A stretch of 64,000 bases of DNA from Arthrobacter sp. OV608 (GTDB lineage: Bacteria > Actinomycetota > Actinomycetes > Actinomycetales > Micrococcaceae). Location: the NCBI GenBank assembly GCA_900110595.1, contig FOEZ01000015.1:31643-95642 (forward strand), read 5' to 3'. Positions within the stretch are counted from its first letter, which is position 1; each line of letters opens with the position of its first letter. The notes below the pieces were generated by a model that searched no databases, was not told the DNA's origin, and worked only from the letters and a program-made list of their open reading frames with translations. Positions 16,505 to 24,536 of the stretch are shown here, piece after piece. The translations under genes were made by a program, and so were the position numbers.

Positions 16505-18583
16505 ACGGAACACGTGTCAGACCCGATGGTAGGAACCCTGGTGGACAACCGGTATGCCATCCAGTCCAGGCTGGCGCGCGGCGGGATGTCCACCGTTTAC
16601 GTGGCAACAGATCAGCGGCTTGAGCGGGATGTGGCCCTGAAAGTACTGCACCCGCACCTGTCCGCCGATGAAAGCTTCCTGGGCAGGTTGGGCCGTGAAG
16701 CGAAGGCCGCGGCCAGGCTCTCACACCCGCACGTGGTAGGGGTGCTGGACCAGGGCACGGACCACCACACCGCTTACCTGGTGATGGAGTACATCAAGGG
16801 CCACACGCTGCGGGATGTGATCAACAGCAAGGGGGCACTTCCGCCCAGGCTGGCCCTGGCGCTGATCGACCCCGTAGTGGAAGGCCTCGGCGCCGCCCAC
16901 GCCGCAGGATTCATCCACCGCGACGTCAAGCCCGAAAACGTCCTGATAGCGGACGACGGCAGGATCAAGATCGGCGACTTCGGGCTGGCACGCGCTGTCA
17001 CCACGTCCACGTCGACGGGAGCCCTGCTCGGCACCGTCGCCTACCTTTCGCCGGAACTGGTCCTTGGCAAACCCGCAGACGCCCGGAGCGACGTCTACTC
17101 GGTGGGCATCATGCTTTATGAAATGCTGACCGGCCAGCAGCCGTTCACCGGCGAGGTCCCCATCCAGGTGGCATACCAGCATGTGAACGGGACTGTCGGT
17201 CCGCCGTCGGCCCTTGTCCCGGGCCTGGCAGCGGAAGTGGACGAACTGGTGCAGTGGTGCACGTCCAACGATCCCGAGAACCGGCCGATCGACGGCAACG
17301 CGCTGCTGCAGGAACTGCGGCATATCAGGACCAACCTCACCGACCGGGAACTGGACCTGCAACCGCCGGCGGCCGGTGCCGCGGCATCCCAAAACCACAC
17401 AGAAGTCATAGCCCGCACCAACAATCCAACAAGCGTTATGCCTTTTGGTCGGCCCCCGGCGTCCCCTCACGGCCCTCCACACGCCCAGGCCGGCCCACGC
17501 GCCGGTCAGGAAGCAGGCGCGGCTGTCTCCGGCGCGCGGCACAACCTCACTCCCCCGGACTCAGACGAGCAGGTATGGGCTCCCGCGCCTGGCGCCCCCT
17601 TGAGTAAACGGGCACAGCGGAAGGCCGATAAGGAAGACGAAAGGGCCCGCGCGCGGGCTGCTGCTGTCCCGGCGCGGAGCCTGCGTGAAGGCAGCCCGCG
17701 GCGCCGCGGGATCCTGTGGGTTGTGGTGCTGGTCATAGCGGCGCTGCTGGCCACCGGCGCGGGCTGGTTCTTCGGCATGGGCCCGGGTTCCGCAGCCGCC
17801 ATCCCCGCTGTAGCCAACAAAACGGTGGCCGAAGCCCAGGGGCTCCTCAGCAAAGCCGGGTTCCAGTCCATTACCAGCGACGTCTTCGACGATGACGTGC
17901 CCAATGGCCTGGTGGTGGGGACGGAACCGCCGGCCGGCTCGGAGATCCGGAAGTTCCAGCCGGTCTCGCTGTTTGTCTCCAAGGGACCGCAACTGTTCCC
18001 GCTTCCCAAGCTGACGGGGAGCACCCTTGAGGAAGCCAAGACCGGCCTGAGCACGGCGGAAATGGCTTTGGGAGAGGTCACGGAGCAGTTCAGCGAAACG
18101 GCAGCGGCCGGTGTTGTCCTCTCGCAGGACCCCGCTCCCGGAACGCCCGCCCGGCATGGCACGCCTGTCCGGCTCGTTGTATCCAAAGGCCCCGAGCCCA
18201 TTCCGGTACCCAACGTTGTGGGCCGGGAGGAGGACAAAGCCGTGGACGCCATCGAAGCAGCCGGGCTGAAGGCTGACGTGGCCCGCGAGGAAGTCTTCGA
18301 CAAGAACATCCCGAAGGGCGCGGTGGTGAGCCAGCAACCCGCCAACGGCACTCTTACCCGCGGAGGCACAGTGACACTGACCATCTCGAAGGGTCCGCGC
18401 ATGGTGGACGTGCCAAGCTACATCGGCAAGCAGGCGGCGGAGGCCAGGAAGGCCCTTGAAGGCCTGGGTTTCCAGGTCAAGGTGAATAACATCCTGGGCG
18501 GCTTCTTCGGCACAGTCCGCGACCAGGATCCCGTGAACACCAAGGTGCCCGAAGGTTCAGTCATCACCCTGACGGTGGTGTAG
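16502..18583 (+). CDS. Membrane Ser/Thr protein kinase with four PASTA domains
   Basis: Eukaryotic-type kinase that senses cell-wall fragments. The kinase domain starts at about residue 10 (GTLVDNRYAIQSRLARGGMSTVY, ATP Lys47 in VALKVL), with catalytic HRDVKPEN (D141) and DFG at 159-161. A Pro/Ala/Arg-rich juxtamembrane region leads to one membrane helix at about 404-425. Four extracellular PASTA repeats of about 65 residues follow, each ending in VxLxVSKGP or a variant. The GTG at 16502 is preferred over TTG 16481 (see promoter entry). By position it corresponds to mycobacterial pknL, which lacks PASTA domains, so it may combine PknL-like context with PknB-like sensing. Confidence 0.92.
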   Translation: MTEHVSDPMVGTLVDNRYAIQSRLARGGMSTVYVATDQRLERDVALKVLHPHLSADESFLGRLGREAKAAARLSHPHVVGVLDQGTDHHTAYLVMEYIKGHTLRDVINSKGALPPRLALALIDPVVEGLGAAHAAGFIHRDVKPENVLIADDGRIKIGDFGLARAVTTSTSTGALLGTVAYLSPELVLGKPADARSDVYSVGIMLYEMLTGQQPFTGEVPIQVAYQHVNGTVGPPSALVPGLAAEVDELVQWCTSNDPENRPIDGNALLQELRHIRTNLTDRELDLQPPAAGAAASQNHTEVIARTNNPTSVMPFGRPPASPHGPPHAQAGPRAGQEAGAAVSGARHNLTPPDSDEQVWAPAPGAPLSKRAQRKADKEDERARARAAAVPARSLREGSPRRRGILWVVVLVIAALLATGAGWFFGMGPGSAAAIPAVANKTVAEAQGLLSKAGFQSITSDVFDDDVPNGLVVGTEPPAGSEIRKFQPVSLFVSKGPQLFPLPKLTGSTLEEAKTGLSTAEMALGEVTEQFSETAAAGVVLSQDPAPGTPARHGTPVRLVVSKGPEPIPVPNVVGREEDKAVDAIEAAGLKADVAREEVFDKNIPKGAVVSQQPANGTLTRGGTVTLTISKGPRMVDVPSYIGKQAAEARKALEGLGFQVKVNNILGGFFGTVRDQDPVNTKVPEGSVITLTVV

Positions 18584-18616
18584 GCGGCCCTGCCGCCCGC
18601 ACCACCTTCACGGGCA

Positions 18617-20008
18617 TCAGCGCTTGGCGAGGGCTCCGGCCACCAGGAAAGCCATCTCCAGCGACTGCATGTGGTTCAGCCGCGGATCGCACACTGACTC
18701 GTAGCGGTCCAGGAAAGCTTCCTGATCGATGGGGTCGGCCCCGCCAAGGCATTCTGCAACGTCATCGCCCGTCATTTCCACGTGCAGGCCGCCGGGAACG
18801 GTGCCCAGGGCGTGGTGCACCTCGAAGAAGCCGCGCACTTCGTCGATCACGTCGTCGAAGTTGCGGGTCTTGTAGCCGTTCGGGGACGTGACCGTGTTCC
18901 CGTGCATGGGGTCGGTCACCCAGAGCACCTGCGCGCCCGAGGCAGTGACCTTCTCGACGACGGCGGGCAGCTTCTCGCGGATGTTGCCGGCGCCCATGCG
19001 GGTAATAAAGGTCAGGCGGCCCGGTTCGCGGTCCGGGTCCAGCTTGTCGATCAGGCGAAGGGCATCATCCCCGGTAGTGGACGGGCCCAGCTTCACGCCG
19101 ATGGGGTTCCGCACACGGGACAGGAAATCTACGTGGGCGTGGTCCAGTTCGCGGGTCCGCTCGCCGATCCAGAGGAAGTGGGCGGACGTGTCGTACGGGA
19201 AGCCCGTCCGGGAGTCGATCCGGGTGAGGGCACGCTCGTAGTCCAGCAGCAGTGCCTCGTGGCTGGCGAAAAATTCAACGCGCTTCAGCGCTTCGAAGTC
19301 AGCCCCGCAGGATGCCATGAACTTGATGGCCCTGTCGATGTCCCGTGCCAGGGATTCGTAGCGGGCGTGGGCCGGGTTCTCCGTAAAGCCCTTGTTCCAC
19401 TGGTGCACCGAGCGCAGGTCCGCGAACCCGCCCTGGGTGAAGGCCCGGATGAGGTTCAGGGTGGAAGCAGAGGTATGGTACGCCCGCAGCATGCGCGCGG
19501 CGTCGTGGCCGCGGGACTCGGGGGTGAAGTCGTAGCCGTTGACGATGTCGCCGCGGTAGGCGGGGAGCGTCACGCCGTCGCGGGTTTCGTCGTTGGACGA
19601 GCGCGGCTTGGCAAACTGGCCGGCCATCCGGCCCATCTTGATGACGGGCATGGCCGCACCGTAGGTCAGGACCACGGCCATCTGGAGGATGGTTTTGACG
19701 CGGGCGCTGATCTTGTCCGCGGTGGCTGCTTCGAAGGTCTCCGCGCAGTCGCCGCCCTGGAGCAGGAACGCCTTACCCTGGGCAGCGGCTGCCAGCCGTT
19801 CGCGCAGGACGTCAACCTCACCGGCGAACACCAGCGGAGGAAGGACGGAGAGTTCCTTCACCGAGGCATCAAACACCTCCCGGTCCTGCCAGCTGGGCTG
19901 CTGGGAGATGGGAAGGTCCCGCCAGTTATCGAGTCCGGGATAGTTGGCCGCACCGCTCTGGGCGGTACTGGACAGCGAGAAGGCAGGTTTTGCAGATAGC
20001 TCAGTCAC
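18617..20008 (-). CDS. aroG: 3-deoxy-7-phosphoheptulonate synthase, class II (DAHP synthase)
   Basis: First enzyme of the shikimate pathway, joining phosphoenolpyruvate and erythrose 4-phosphate. The 463-residue sequence has the class II signatures LLQGGDCAETF near residue 81, KMGRMAGQFAKPRS, RTRELDHAHVDFLSRVRNPIGVKLGP, and WVTDPMHGNT near 360. Class II enzymes of actinobacteria are typically feedback controlled by aromatic amino acids and can bind chorismate mutase. The GTG start has no ribosome site and follows a -10 like TAGTCT after six bases, suggesting leaderless transcription. It is convergent with the kinase gene, 33 bases away. Confidence 0.95.
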   Translation of the reverse strand: MTELSAKPAFSLSSTAQSGAANYPGLDNWRDLPISQQPSWQDREVFDASVKELSVLPPLVFAGEVDVLRERLAAAAQGKAFLLQGGDCAETFEAATADKISARVKTILQMAVVLTYGAAMPVIKMGRMAGQFAKPRSSNDETRDGVTLPAYRGDIVNGYDFTPESRGHDAARMLRAYHTSASTLNLIRAFTQGGFADLRSVHQWNKGFTENPAHARYESLARDIDRAIKFMASCGADFEALKRVEFFASHEALLLDYERALTRIDSRTGFPYDTSAHFLWIGERTRELDHAHVDFLSRVRNPIGVKLGPSTTGDDALRLIDKLDPDREPGRLTFITRMGAGNIREKLPAVVEKVTASGAQVLWVTDPMHGNTVTSPNGYKTRNFDDVIDEVRGFFEVHHALGTVPGGLHVEMTGDDVAECLGGADPIDQEAFLDRYESVCDPRLNHMQSLEMAFLVAGALAKR

Positions 20009-20020
20009 TATCTAAGACTA
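20006..20020 (-). promoter_or_regulatory. Predicted leaderless promoter of aroG
   Basis: Minus strand TAGTCT (20020-20015) is followed by six bases and the GTG start of the DAHP synthase gene. No -35 consensus is apparent in the GC-rich upstream DNA. The same geometry is seen at dinB and the PASTA kinase gene. Confidence 0.5.
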
Positions 20021-20139
20021 ACGGCAGCGCAGGCCCGCCGGACACCGCACCCGTCACGCGTCCTGGACAGGCCGTCACAGACCCTGCCCTGGACTCCGCC
20101 GGTACTCTGCGGGGCGAACCACGGAGACGCGCGGTGCGC

Positions 20140-20970
20140 TCAGATGGCGGCGGCAGCACCGCCGTCGTCCTGCTGCTTGCCTTCCTCCGGCACCTGGCCC
20201 CCGGCCGCGCCTTTGCCGGGCACGCCCTGGCCTTGCCCGCCGGGCACCGGGGGCGCGGGTAGCTCTGCGGCCGCAACCGGGTCAGCGGGCTTGCCTGCCA
20301 GACGCAGCTTCACCACAGCGGCATACTCGTCCACGTATTCCTGCCCTGAGAGCCGCATCAGCTCGAACATGATCTGGTCCGTCACCTGCCTCTGGACAAC
20401 GCGGTCATCGGCCTGGTCCCGGTACTTGGCGAAGTCCAGTGGTTCGCCGAAGATCATCCCGATCCTGCGGATGTTCGGGAGCCGCTTTCCGATCGGCTGC
20501 ACCTTGTCCGTGCCGATCATGGCCACCGGAACCACAGGCACCCCGGCTTTGAGCGCCAGCCGGGCCACGCCCACCTTTCCCCGGTAGAGGCGCGCATCGG
20601 GACTGCGGGTGCCTTCGGGGTAGATGCCCAGCAGCCCGCCGTGCGAAAGCACCTCCATCCCGGCGGTCAGCGATGCCTCAGATGCGGCACCGCCGGACCG
20701 GTCCATGGGCAGCTGGTTGGTAAGCCGGAAGAACATAGCAGTCAGCCTGCCCTTGATCCCAGTGCCGGTGAAGTACTCGGACTTGGCCAGGAACACCACG
20801 GGCCGGCGGACCATCAGCGGCATAAAAATCGAATCGGAAAACGAGAGGTGGTTCGACGCAATAATTGCTGCGCCCTCGGCCGGAATGTTATCCAGTCCCT
20901 TAACCCAGGGACGGAAAAGCAGCTTCAGCACCGGACCGAGGAAGATCCTTTTCATCACCCAATAGAACAC
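20140..20970 (-). CDS. 1-acyl-sn-glycerol-3-phosphate acyltransferase family protein (PlsC-like)
   Basis: Acyltransferase of phospholipid synthesis. The catalytic HX4D motif is NHLSFSDS with H41 and D46. FFRLTNQLPMDRSGG gives block II, YPEGTRSPD block III and VPVAMIGTD block IV. The C-terminal 45 residues are low complexity (Pro, Gly, Gln), absent from classical PlsC. GTG 20970 has GGAGGGG upstream; an ATG five codons on is an alternative. Position beside class II aroG and before a fadD parallels Rv2182c in mycobacteria. A second member of the family lies at 37083-37829. Confidence 0.9.
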   Translation of the reverse strand: MFYWVMKRIFLGPVLKLLFRPWVKGLDNIPAEGAAIIASNHLSFSDSIFMPLMVRRPVVFLAKSEYFTGTGIKGRLTAMFFRLTNQLPMDRSGGAASEASLTAGMEVLSHGGLLGIYPEGTRSPDARLYRGKVGVARLALKAGVPVVPVAMIGTDKVQPIGKRLPNIRRIGMIFGEPLDFAKYRDQADDRVVQRQVTDQIMFELMRLSGQEYVDEYAAVVKLRLAGKPADPVAAAELPAPPVPGGQGQGVPGKGAAGGQVPEEGKQQDDGGAAAAI

Positions 20971-21081
20971 GTGCGAAACCCCTCCGGAAGGCAGCCTTCA
21001 CGCCCGGCATCGGGCCTGGTCAGCAGTTCAATGAAACCCTACTCTAGTGAGATTTGCCCGGAACAGTGACACGATGGACTC

Positions 21082-21870
21082 ATGAGCGAAAGCAGCATCC
21101 CGTCAGGTCCTGCCGCTTTCAGCTATCCGGGCCATGGAGCCAACGCCAGGATTGGCATCGCCATCTGCCATGGCTTCACCGGCAGCCCGCTAAGCGTCCT
21201 CCCGTGGGCGCAGCATCTGGCCTCCCAGGGCTATGCGGTGACCGTTCCCCTGCTGCCCGGCCACGGCACGGACTGGCGGCAGCTTGCCGGGACCCGGTGG
21301 AACGATTGGTACAGCAGCTTCGAAACCGCCTACCTCGACCTTGCCGAACGCACCGAAACCTGTTTTGTTGCCGGTCTGTCCATGGGCGGAGCCATCGCCC
21401 TGCTCACCGCCTCCCGGCACCCCGTGGCCGGAATTTCGGTGGTCAACCCCGGCCTGAGCTTCTACGACCGGCGGGTCCGCGTCATTGGCGTCCTCAAATA
21501 TTTCCAGAAAACCACTGTGCCCATTCAGGAGGAGCAGGCAACGGCCGTTGTCACCGAGGACGGGGACTATTCACGCACGCCCCTCTCCGCTGTCCACGAA
21601 TTGAAGAAACTGTTCGGTGCGGCCATCCGCGGCCTGACCCGCATCACAGCGCCGGTGCAGGTGTTCAAGTCCGATACGGACATGGTGGTGCCGCCCACCT
21701 CGCTGGCCGTGCTGCGGCACCGCCTCGGCTCCCGCCTCACTGAGGTAGTGGGCCTTGCCAGCAGCGGCCACGTAGCTACGCTGGATGTGGACGCGCCGGA
21801 GATCTTCACGAAATCCAGCGCCTTTTTCCAAACCCACGCCCGTCAAAGCACTTCAATGGAGACCCCATGA
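21082..21870 (+). CDS. Alpha/beta hydrolase (carboxylesterase / monoacylglycerol lipase-like), copy 1
   Basis: A 262-residue serine hydrolase with oxyanion segment CHGFTGSP near residue 29, PLLPGHGTDW near 57, and nucleophile elbow GLSMGG with Ser100. The likely acid is in FKSDTDMVVPP and the likely base is in SSGHVATLD near the C-terminus. It resembles the carboxylesterase Est30/monoacylglycerol lipase group, so short or medium acyl esters are plausible substrates. The gene overlaps its paralogue by four bases (ATGA). The neighbours (acyltransferase, acyl-CoA ligase) suggest lipid turnover; the true substrate is unknown. Confidence 0.88.
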   Translation: MSESSIPSGPAAFSYPGHGANARIGIAICHGFTGSPLSVLPWAQHLASQGYAVTVPLLPGHGTDWRQLAGTRWNDWYSSFETAYLDLAERTETCFVAGLSMGGAIALLTASRHPVAGISVVNPGLSFYDRRVRVIGVLKYFQKTTVPIQEEQATAVVTEDGDYSRTPLSAVHELKKLFGAAIRGLTRITAPVQVFKSDTDMVVPPTSLAVLRHRLGSRLTEVVGLASSGHVATLDVDAPEIFTKSSAFFQTHARQSTSMETP

Positions 21871-22682
21871 CCTCCAGTCCGGACCATAGCCCTTTCAGCA
21901 GTCCGTTCAGCGGCGACGGTCCCAGGATCGGCGTGGTCCTCTCGCACGGGTTCACCGGAAGTCCCCATGGCCTGCGCTCCTGGGCGCACGCCTTCGCCGC
22001 CGCAGGTTTTGCCGTCCGGATGCCCCTGCTCCCCGGGCACGGCACCAGCTGGCAGGAACTGGCGCGGACCCGCTGGCAGCAGTGGCACGGCGTCCTCGAC
22101 GACGCTTACCTGGAGCTGGACGCGGACTGCGACTACGTCTTCTCCGCCGGGCTAAGCATGGGCGGAGCACTCGCCCTGCGTATCGCCGCTACCCGCCCGG
22201 TGGCCGGAGTGCTTCTGGTGAACCCGGGGCTGGTGATCGACGATCCCCGGGCGCCGCTTGCCGGGATCCTCAAGCTGGTCATGAAAAGCACGCCGGCCAT
22301 CGCGAACGACATCCTCAAGGAAGGCATGGACGAGGGAGCATATCCCCGCACCCCCGTAGCCGCCGCCCACGAGCTGAACAAGATGTTCAAGGACACCATG
22401 CGGATCCTGCCCAGGGTTACGGCGCCGGTGCGCGTCTACCGCTCCACCATCGACCACGTAGTGTCCGACACCAGCATCGTGGCACTCCGGCGCGGCCTCA
22501 CCCACGCTCCCCTTGAGCTTATCCGGCTGGAAAACAGCTACCATGTGGCCACCATGGACAACGATGCGGAGCAGATTTTCCAGGGTTCCGTGGATTTTAT
22601 CCGCAGCATGGTCCCCGCCGCCGATCCTGCATCCGCCGTGCCCGCCCCGTCCGCCCAGGAGGCCTCCCATGAACAGGCCTGA
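21867..22682 (+). CDS. Alpha/beta hydrolase (carboxylesterase-like), copy 2
   Basis: Tandem paralogue of the preceding gene (271 residues), with the same landmarks: SHGFTGSPHGLRSWA at 27-40, PLLPGHGTSWQELA near 54, GLSMGG with Ser97, an acidic residue in YRSTIDHVV, and His in NSYHVATMD. A C-terminal Pro/Ala tail overlaps the next gene. The two copies keep the same order of motifs and similar internal segments (ISVVNPGL versus VLLVNPGL), indicating an old duplication. The four-base overlap implies coupled translation with copy 1, possibly forming two related activities on different acyl chain lengths. Confidence 0.88.
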   Translation: MTSSPDHSPFSSPFSGDGPRIGVVLSHGFTGSPHGLRSWAHAFAAAGFAVRMPLLPGHGTSWQELARTRWQQWHGVLDDAYLELDADCDYVFSAGLSMGGALALRIAATRPVAGVLLVNPGLVIDDPRAPLAGILKLVMKSTPAIANDILKEGMDEGAYPRTPVAAAHELNKMFKDTMRILPRVTAPVRVYRSTIDHVVSDTSIVALRRGLTHAPLELIRLENSYHVATMDNDAEQIFQGSVDFIRSMVPAADPASAVPAPSAQEASHEQA

Positions 22683-23232
22683 TCCCGGATCACCGGACCA
22701 GGGCGCCAACCAGGATGACGCCGTCTGGCTTGACCTGGTGGCCCGGCTTGAAGGGAAGTCCACGGCCGAACCAGCCCAACCCGGCGAAACTGCAACAGGG
22801 CAGTCCCCCGGCACGCAGGCAGTGGCGGGAGGGGCACCGACCTTCCGGGACTTCGATCCCCTGGGCCTTGCCGGAGCCGCGCCCGCCGAACTGTCTGCCG
22901 CAGAACGCCAGGAAGCCTCCACCGGCAACCAGGATACCGGTGCCCCCGGCGGCAGTGCGGGCGGGCCGCGTGACTATGACGCGCTTGAGGACGGGGGCGA
23001 GTTCGTCCCCGAGGAGCCACCGAGCCTGGCCGGAACCGACCCGCTGACCATGCTGGCATGGCTTGCAGCGGTGGGCGCGCCCATAGCGCTGTTGTTGTCG
23101 GCCATGTTCTGGCGCTCCGCGCCGCTGCTGGCCATCGTGGGCATCGTTGCGGTGTTTGTCCTCGGAACCGTGTACCTGATCATGAAGCTTCCGCAGGAAA
23201 AAGACGACAACGACGACGGCGCCCGGGTTTAG
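22669..23232 (+). CDS. Small membrane protein, unknown function
   Basis: A 187-residue protein with a long hydrophilic, Pro/Ala/Gly-rich N-terminal part (residues 1-125) and two adjacent membrane helices near the C-terminus (LAWLAAVGAPIALLLSAMFW and LLAIVGIVAVFVLGTVYLIM). The ATG at 22669 has CAGGAGG seven bases upstream and lies inside the 3' end of the second hydrolase (14-bp overlap), so it is the third gene of that operon. The short cytoplasmic end is charged (QEKDDNDDGARV). I do not recognise a family; a role with the hydrolases is inferred from linkage only. Confidence 0.75.
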   Translation: MNRPDPGSPDQGANQDDAVWLDLVARLEGKSTAEPAQPGETATGQSPGTQAVAGGAPTFRDFDPLGLAGAAPAELSAAERQEASTGNQDTGAPGGSAGGPRDYDALEDGGEFVPEEPPSLAGTDPLTMLAWLAAVGAPIALLLSAMFWRSAPLLAIVGIVAVFVLGTVYLIMKLPQEKDDNDDGARV

Positions 23233-23251
23233 CCCCGGTCGTTGCGTTACT

Positions 23252-24343
23252 TCAGCCGCGCAGCCTGCTGCTGACCCTGGAGAGGTCCGCCGCGCCGATG
23301 AGGCCGGCGTTCGGTCCCAGTGCCGCCAACTCGATTCCGGCGGCAGGCCGGAAGCCCCTGCCGGTCAGGTTCCGCGCGAATGCCTTCCGGGCAGGTTCCA
23401 CGAGGAGGTCCCCGGCCGAACACAGGCCGCCGCCAATAACGAACAGACCGGGATCCAAGGCCGCCGCCAGGTTGGCAAGCCCCAGCCCCAGCCACTCGCC
23501 CACCTCATCCAGAAGTTCGCGCGAAGCGGCATCCCCGGCGAGGGCAAGTTCGGTGACGACGGCACCGGTAATCGTTTCAGAATGTCCGCCCACGGCTGCC
23601 AGGAGTTCCTGGGCTACCGGACCGTTCGCCCGCGCCAGGATCCGGGCCTCCCTGCCCAGCGCGTTTCCGGAGGCGTACTGTTCCCAGCACCCCCGGTTGC
23701 CGCACTCGCACCGGTGCCCGCCGGGCATGATGATCTGGTGGCCGAACTCGCCGGCCACACCAAACCTGCCCCGCTCCACCCGGCCGTCCATCACCATGGC
23801 GCCACCGATTCCGGTGCCCAGCGTGATGCACACCAGCCGGTCTTCACCCTGCCCGGCACCAAAGCGCCATTCCGCCCAGGCCGCGGCATCGGCGTCGTTC
23901 GCCAGCAGGACCGGACGGCGCAACAGTTTTTGGAGATTGTCGCGCAACGGCTCGTTCCGCCAGGCCAGGTGCGGACTGAAAAGCACAGTTCCGCCGTCGA
24001 GATCCATCCAGCCGGCCGCACCGATTCCCACGGACCAGATCCGGTGCCCGCGGCCCAGTTCTTCGACGAGCTCGACAATGACGCTTTCTACTGCCCGGGG
24101 ATCCGTCCCGGGCGTTGAACGGCGTGCCTCGCTGAGGATCCTGCCCTCGGCGTCCACCACGCCGGCAGCCACCTTGGTTCCGCCAATGTCGATGCCGATG
24201 GCCAGGCCCCGCCGCCCCAGGCGCAGGTGCTCGCGGAAGCTCTCGCCGTGCCGCATCCTTGCCCCGCCGCGGGCCGGCCGCTGCCTCCAGGGAACGGGTC
24301 GTCGCAGGGGGCCGGCCTGTTCGCCGGGAGGCGGTGCATACAT
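23252..24343 (-). CDS. ROK family sugar kinase (glucokinase-like)
   Basis: Cytoplasmic ATP-dependent hexose kinase of the ROK family. It shows the phosphate loop IGIDIGGTKVAAGVVD, ANDADAAAWAEW with the likely catalytic Asp, TLGTGIGGAMVMDG, and the zinc-binding signature GHRCECGNRGCWEQYASG. There is no N-terminal helix-turn-helix, so it is an enzyme and not a ROK repressor. Several starts are possible. ATG 24343 follows a TAGAAT by eight bases (leaderless type) and gives 363 residues; an internal ATG at 24256 would give a more usual length of 334. Function as glucokinase is likely but not proven. Confidence 0.88.
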   Translation of the reverse strand: MYAPPPGEQAGPLRRPVPWRQRPARGGARMRHGESFREHLRLGRRGLAIGIDIGGTKVAAGVVDAEGRILSEARRSTPGTDPRAVESVIVELVEELGRGHRIWSVGIGAAGWMDLDGGTVLFSPHLAWRNEPLRDNLQKLLRRPVLLANDADAAAWAEWRFGAGQGEDRLVCITLGTGIGGAMVMDGRVERGRFGVAGEFGHQIIMPGGHRCECGNRGCWEQYASGNALGREARILARANGPVAQELLAAVGGHSETITGAVVTELALAGDAASRELLDEVGEWLGLGLANLAAALDPGLFVIGGGLCSAGDLLVEPARKAFARNLTGRGFRPAAGIELAALGPNAGLIGAADLSRVSSRLRG

Positions 24344-24357
24344 AGTCAACCATTCTA
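24341..24357 (-). promoter_or_regulatory. Predicted leaderless promoter of the ROK kinase gene
   Basis: Minus strand TAGAAT (24357-24352) lies eight bases before ATG 24343. No ribosome site precedes this ATG. The spacing is one to two bases longer than at dinB, aroG and the PASTA kinase gene, so this is less certain. Confidence 0.4.
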
Positions 24358-24427
24358 GGCCGGTGGCCTCGCGGGCAGGCGGGTGCCGGGCCAGCATGTT
24401 CCGGTCAGCAGGTTGGAGCCGGCGGCA

Positions 24428-24456
24428 TTGACGACAAAGTTACCGACGAGTAACTT
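24428..24456 (+). promoter_or_regulatory. Promoter with overlapping palindromic operator before the acyl-CoA ligase gene
   Basis: TTGACG (24428-24433), a 17-base spacer and TAACTT (24451-24456) form a good sigma-A type promoter. A palindrome with exact 7-bp arms AAGTTAC / GTAACTT (24437-24443 and 24450-24456, six-base centre) covers the spacer and the -10 box, so a bound repressor would block polymerase. Such TTAC-N-GTAA dyads are typical of TetR-type regulators, and fatty-acid genes are often controlled by them; the actual regulator is not identifiable here. Confidence 0.6.
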
Positions 24457-24536
24457 AGAATCCTGCATGGCCCGGCAGAGGCGTATTAGTCTTTAGGCAT
24501 ACCCTGCCCGGGTCTTCGGATATCAAAGGAGCTATA

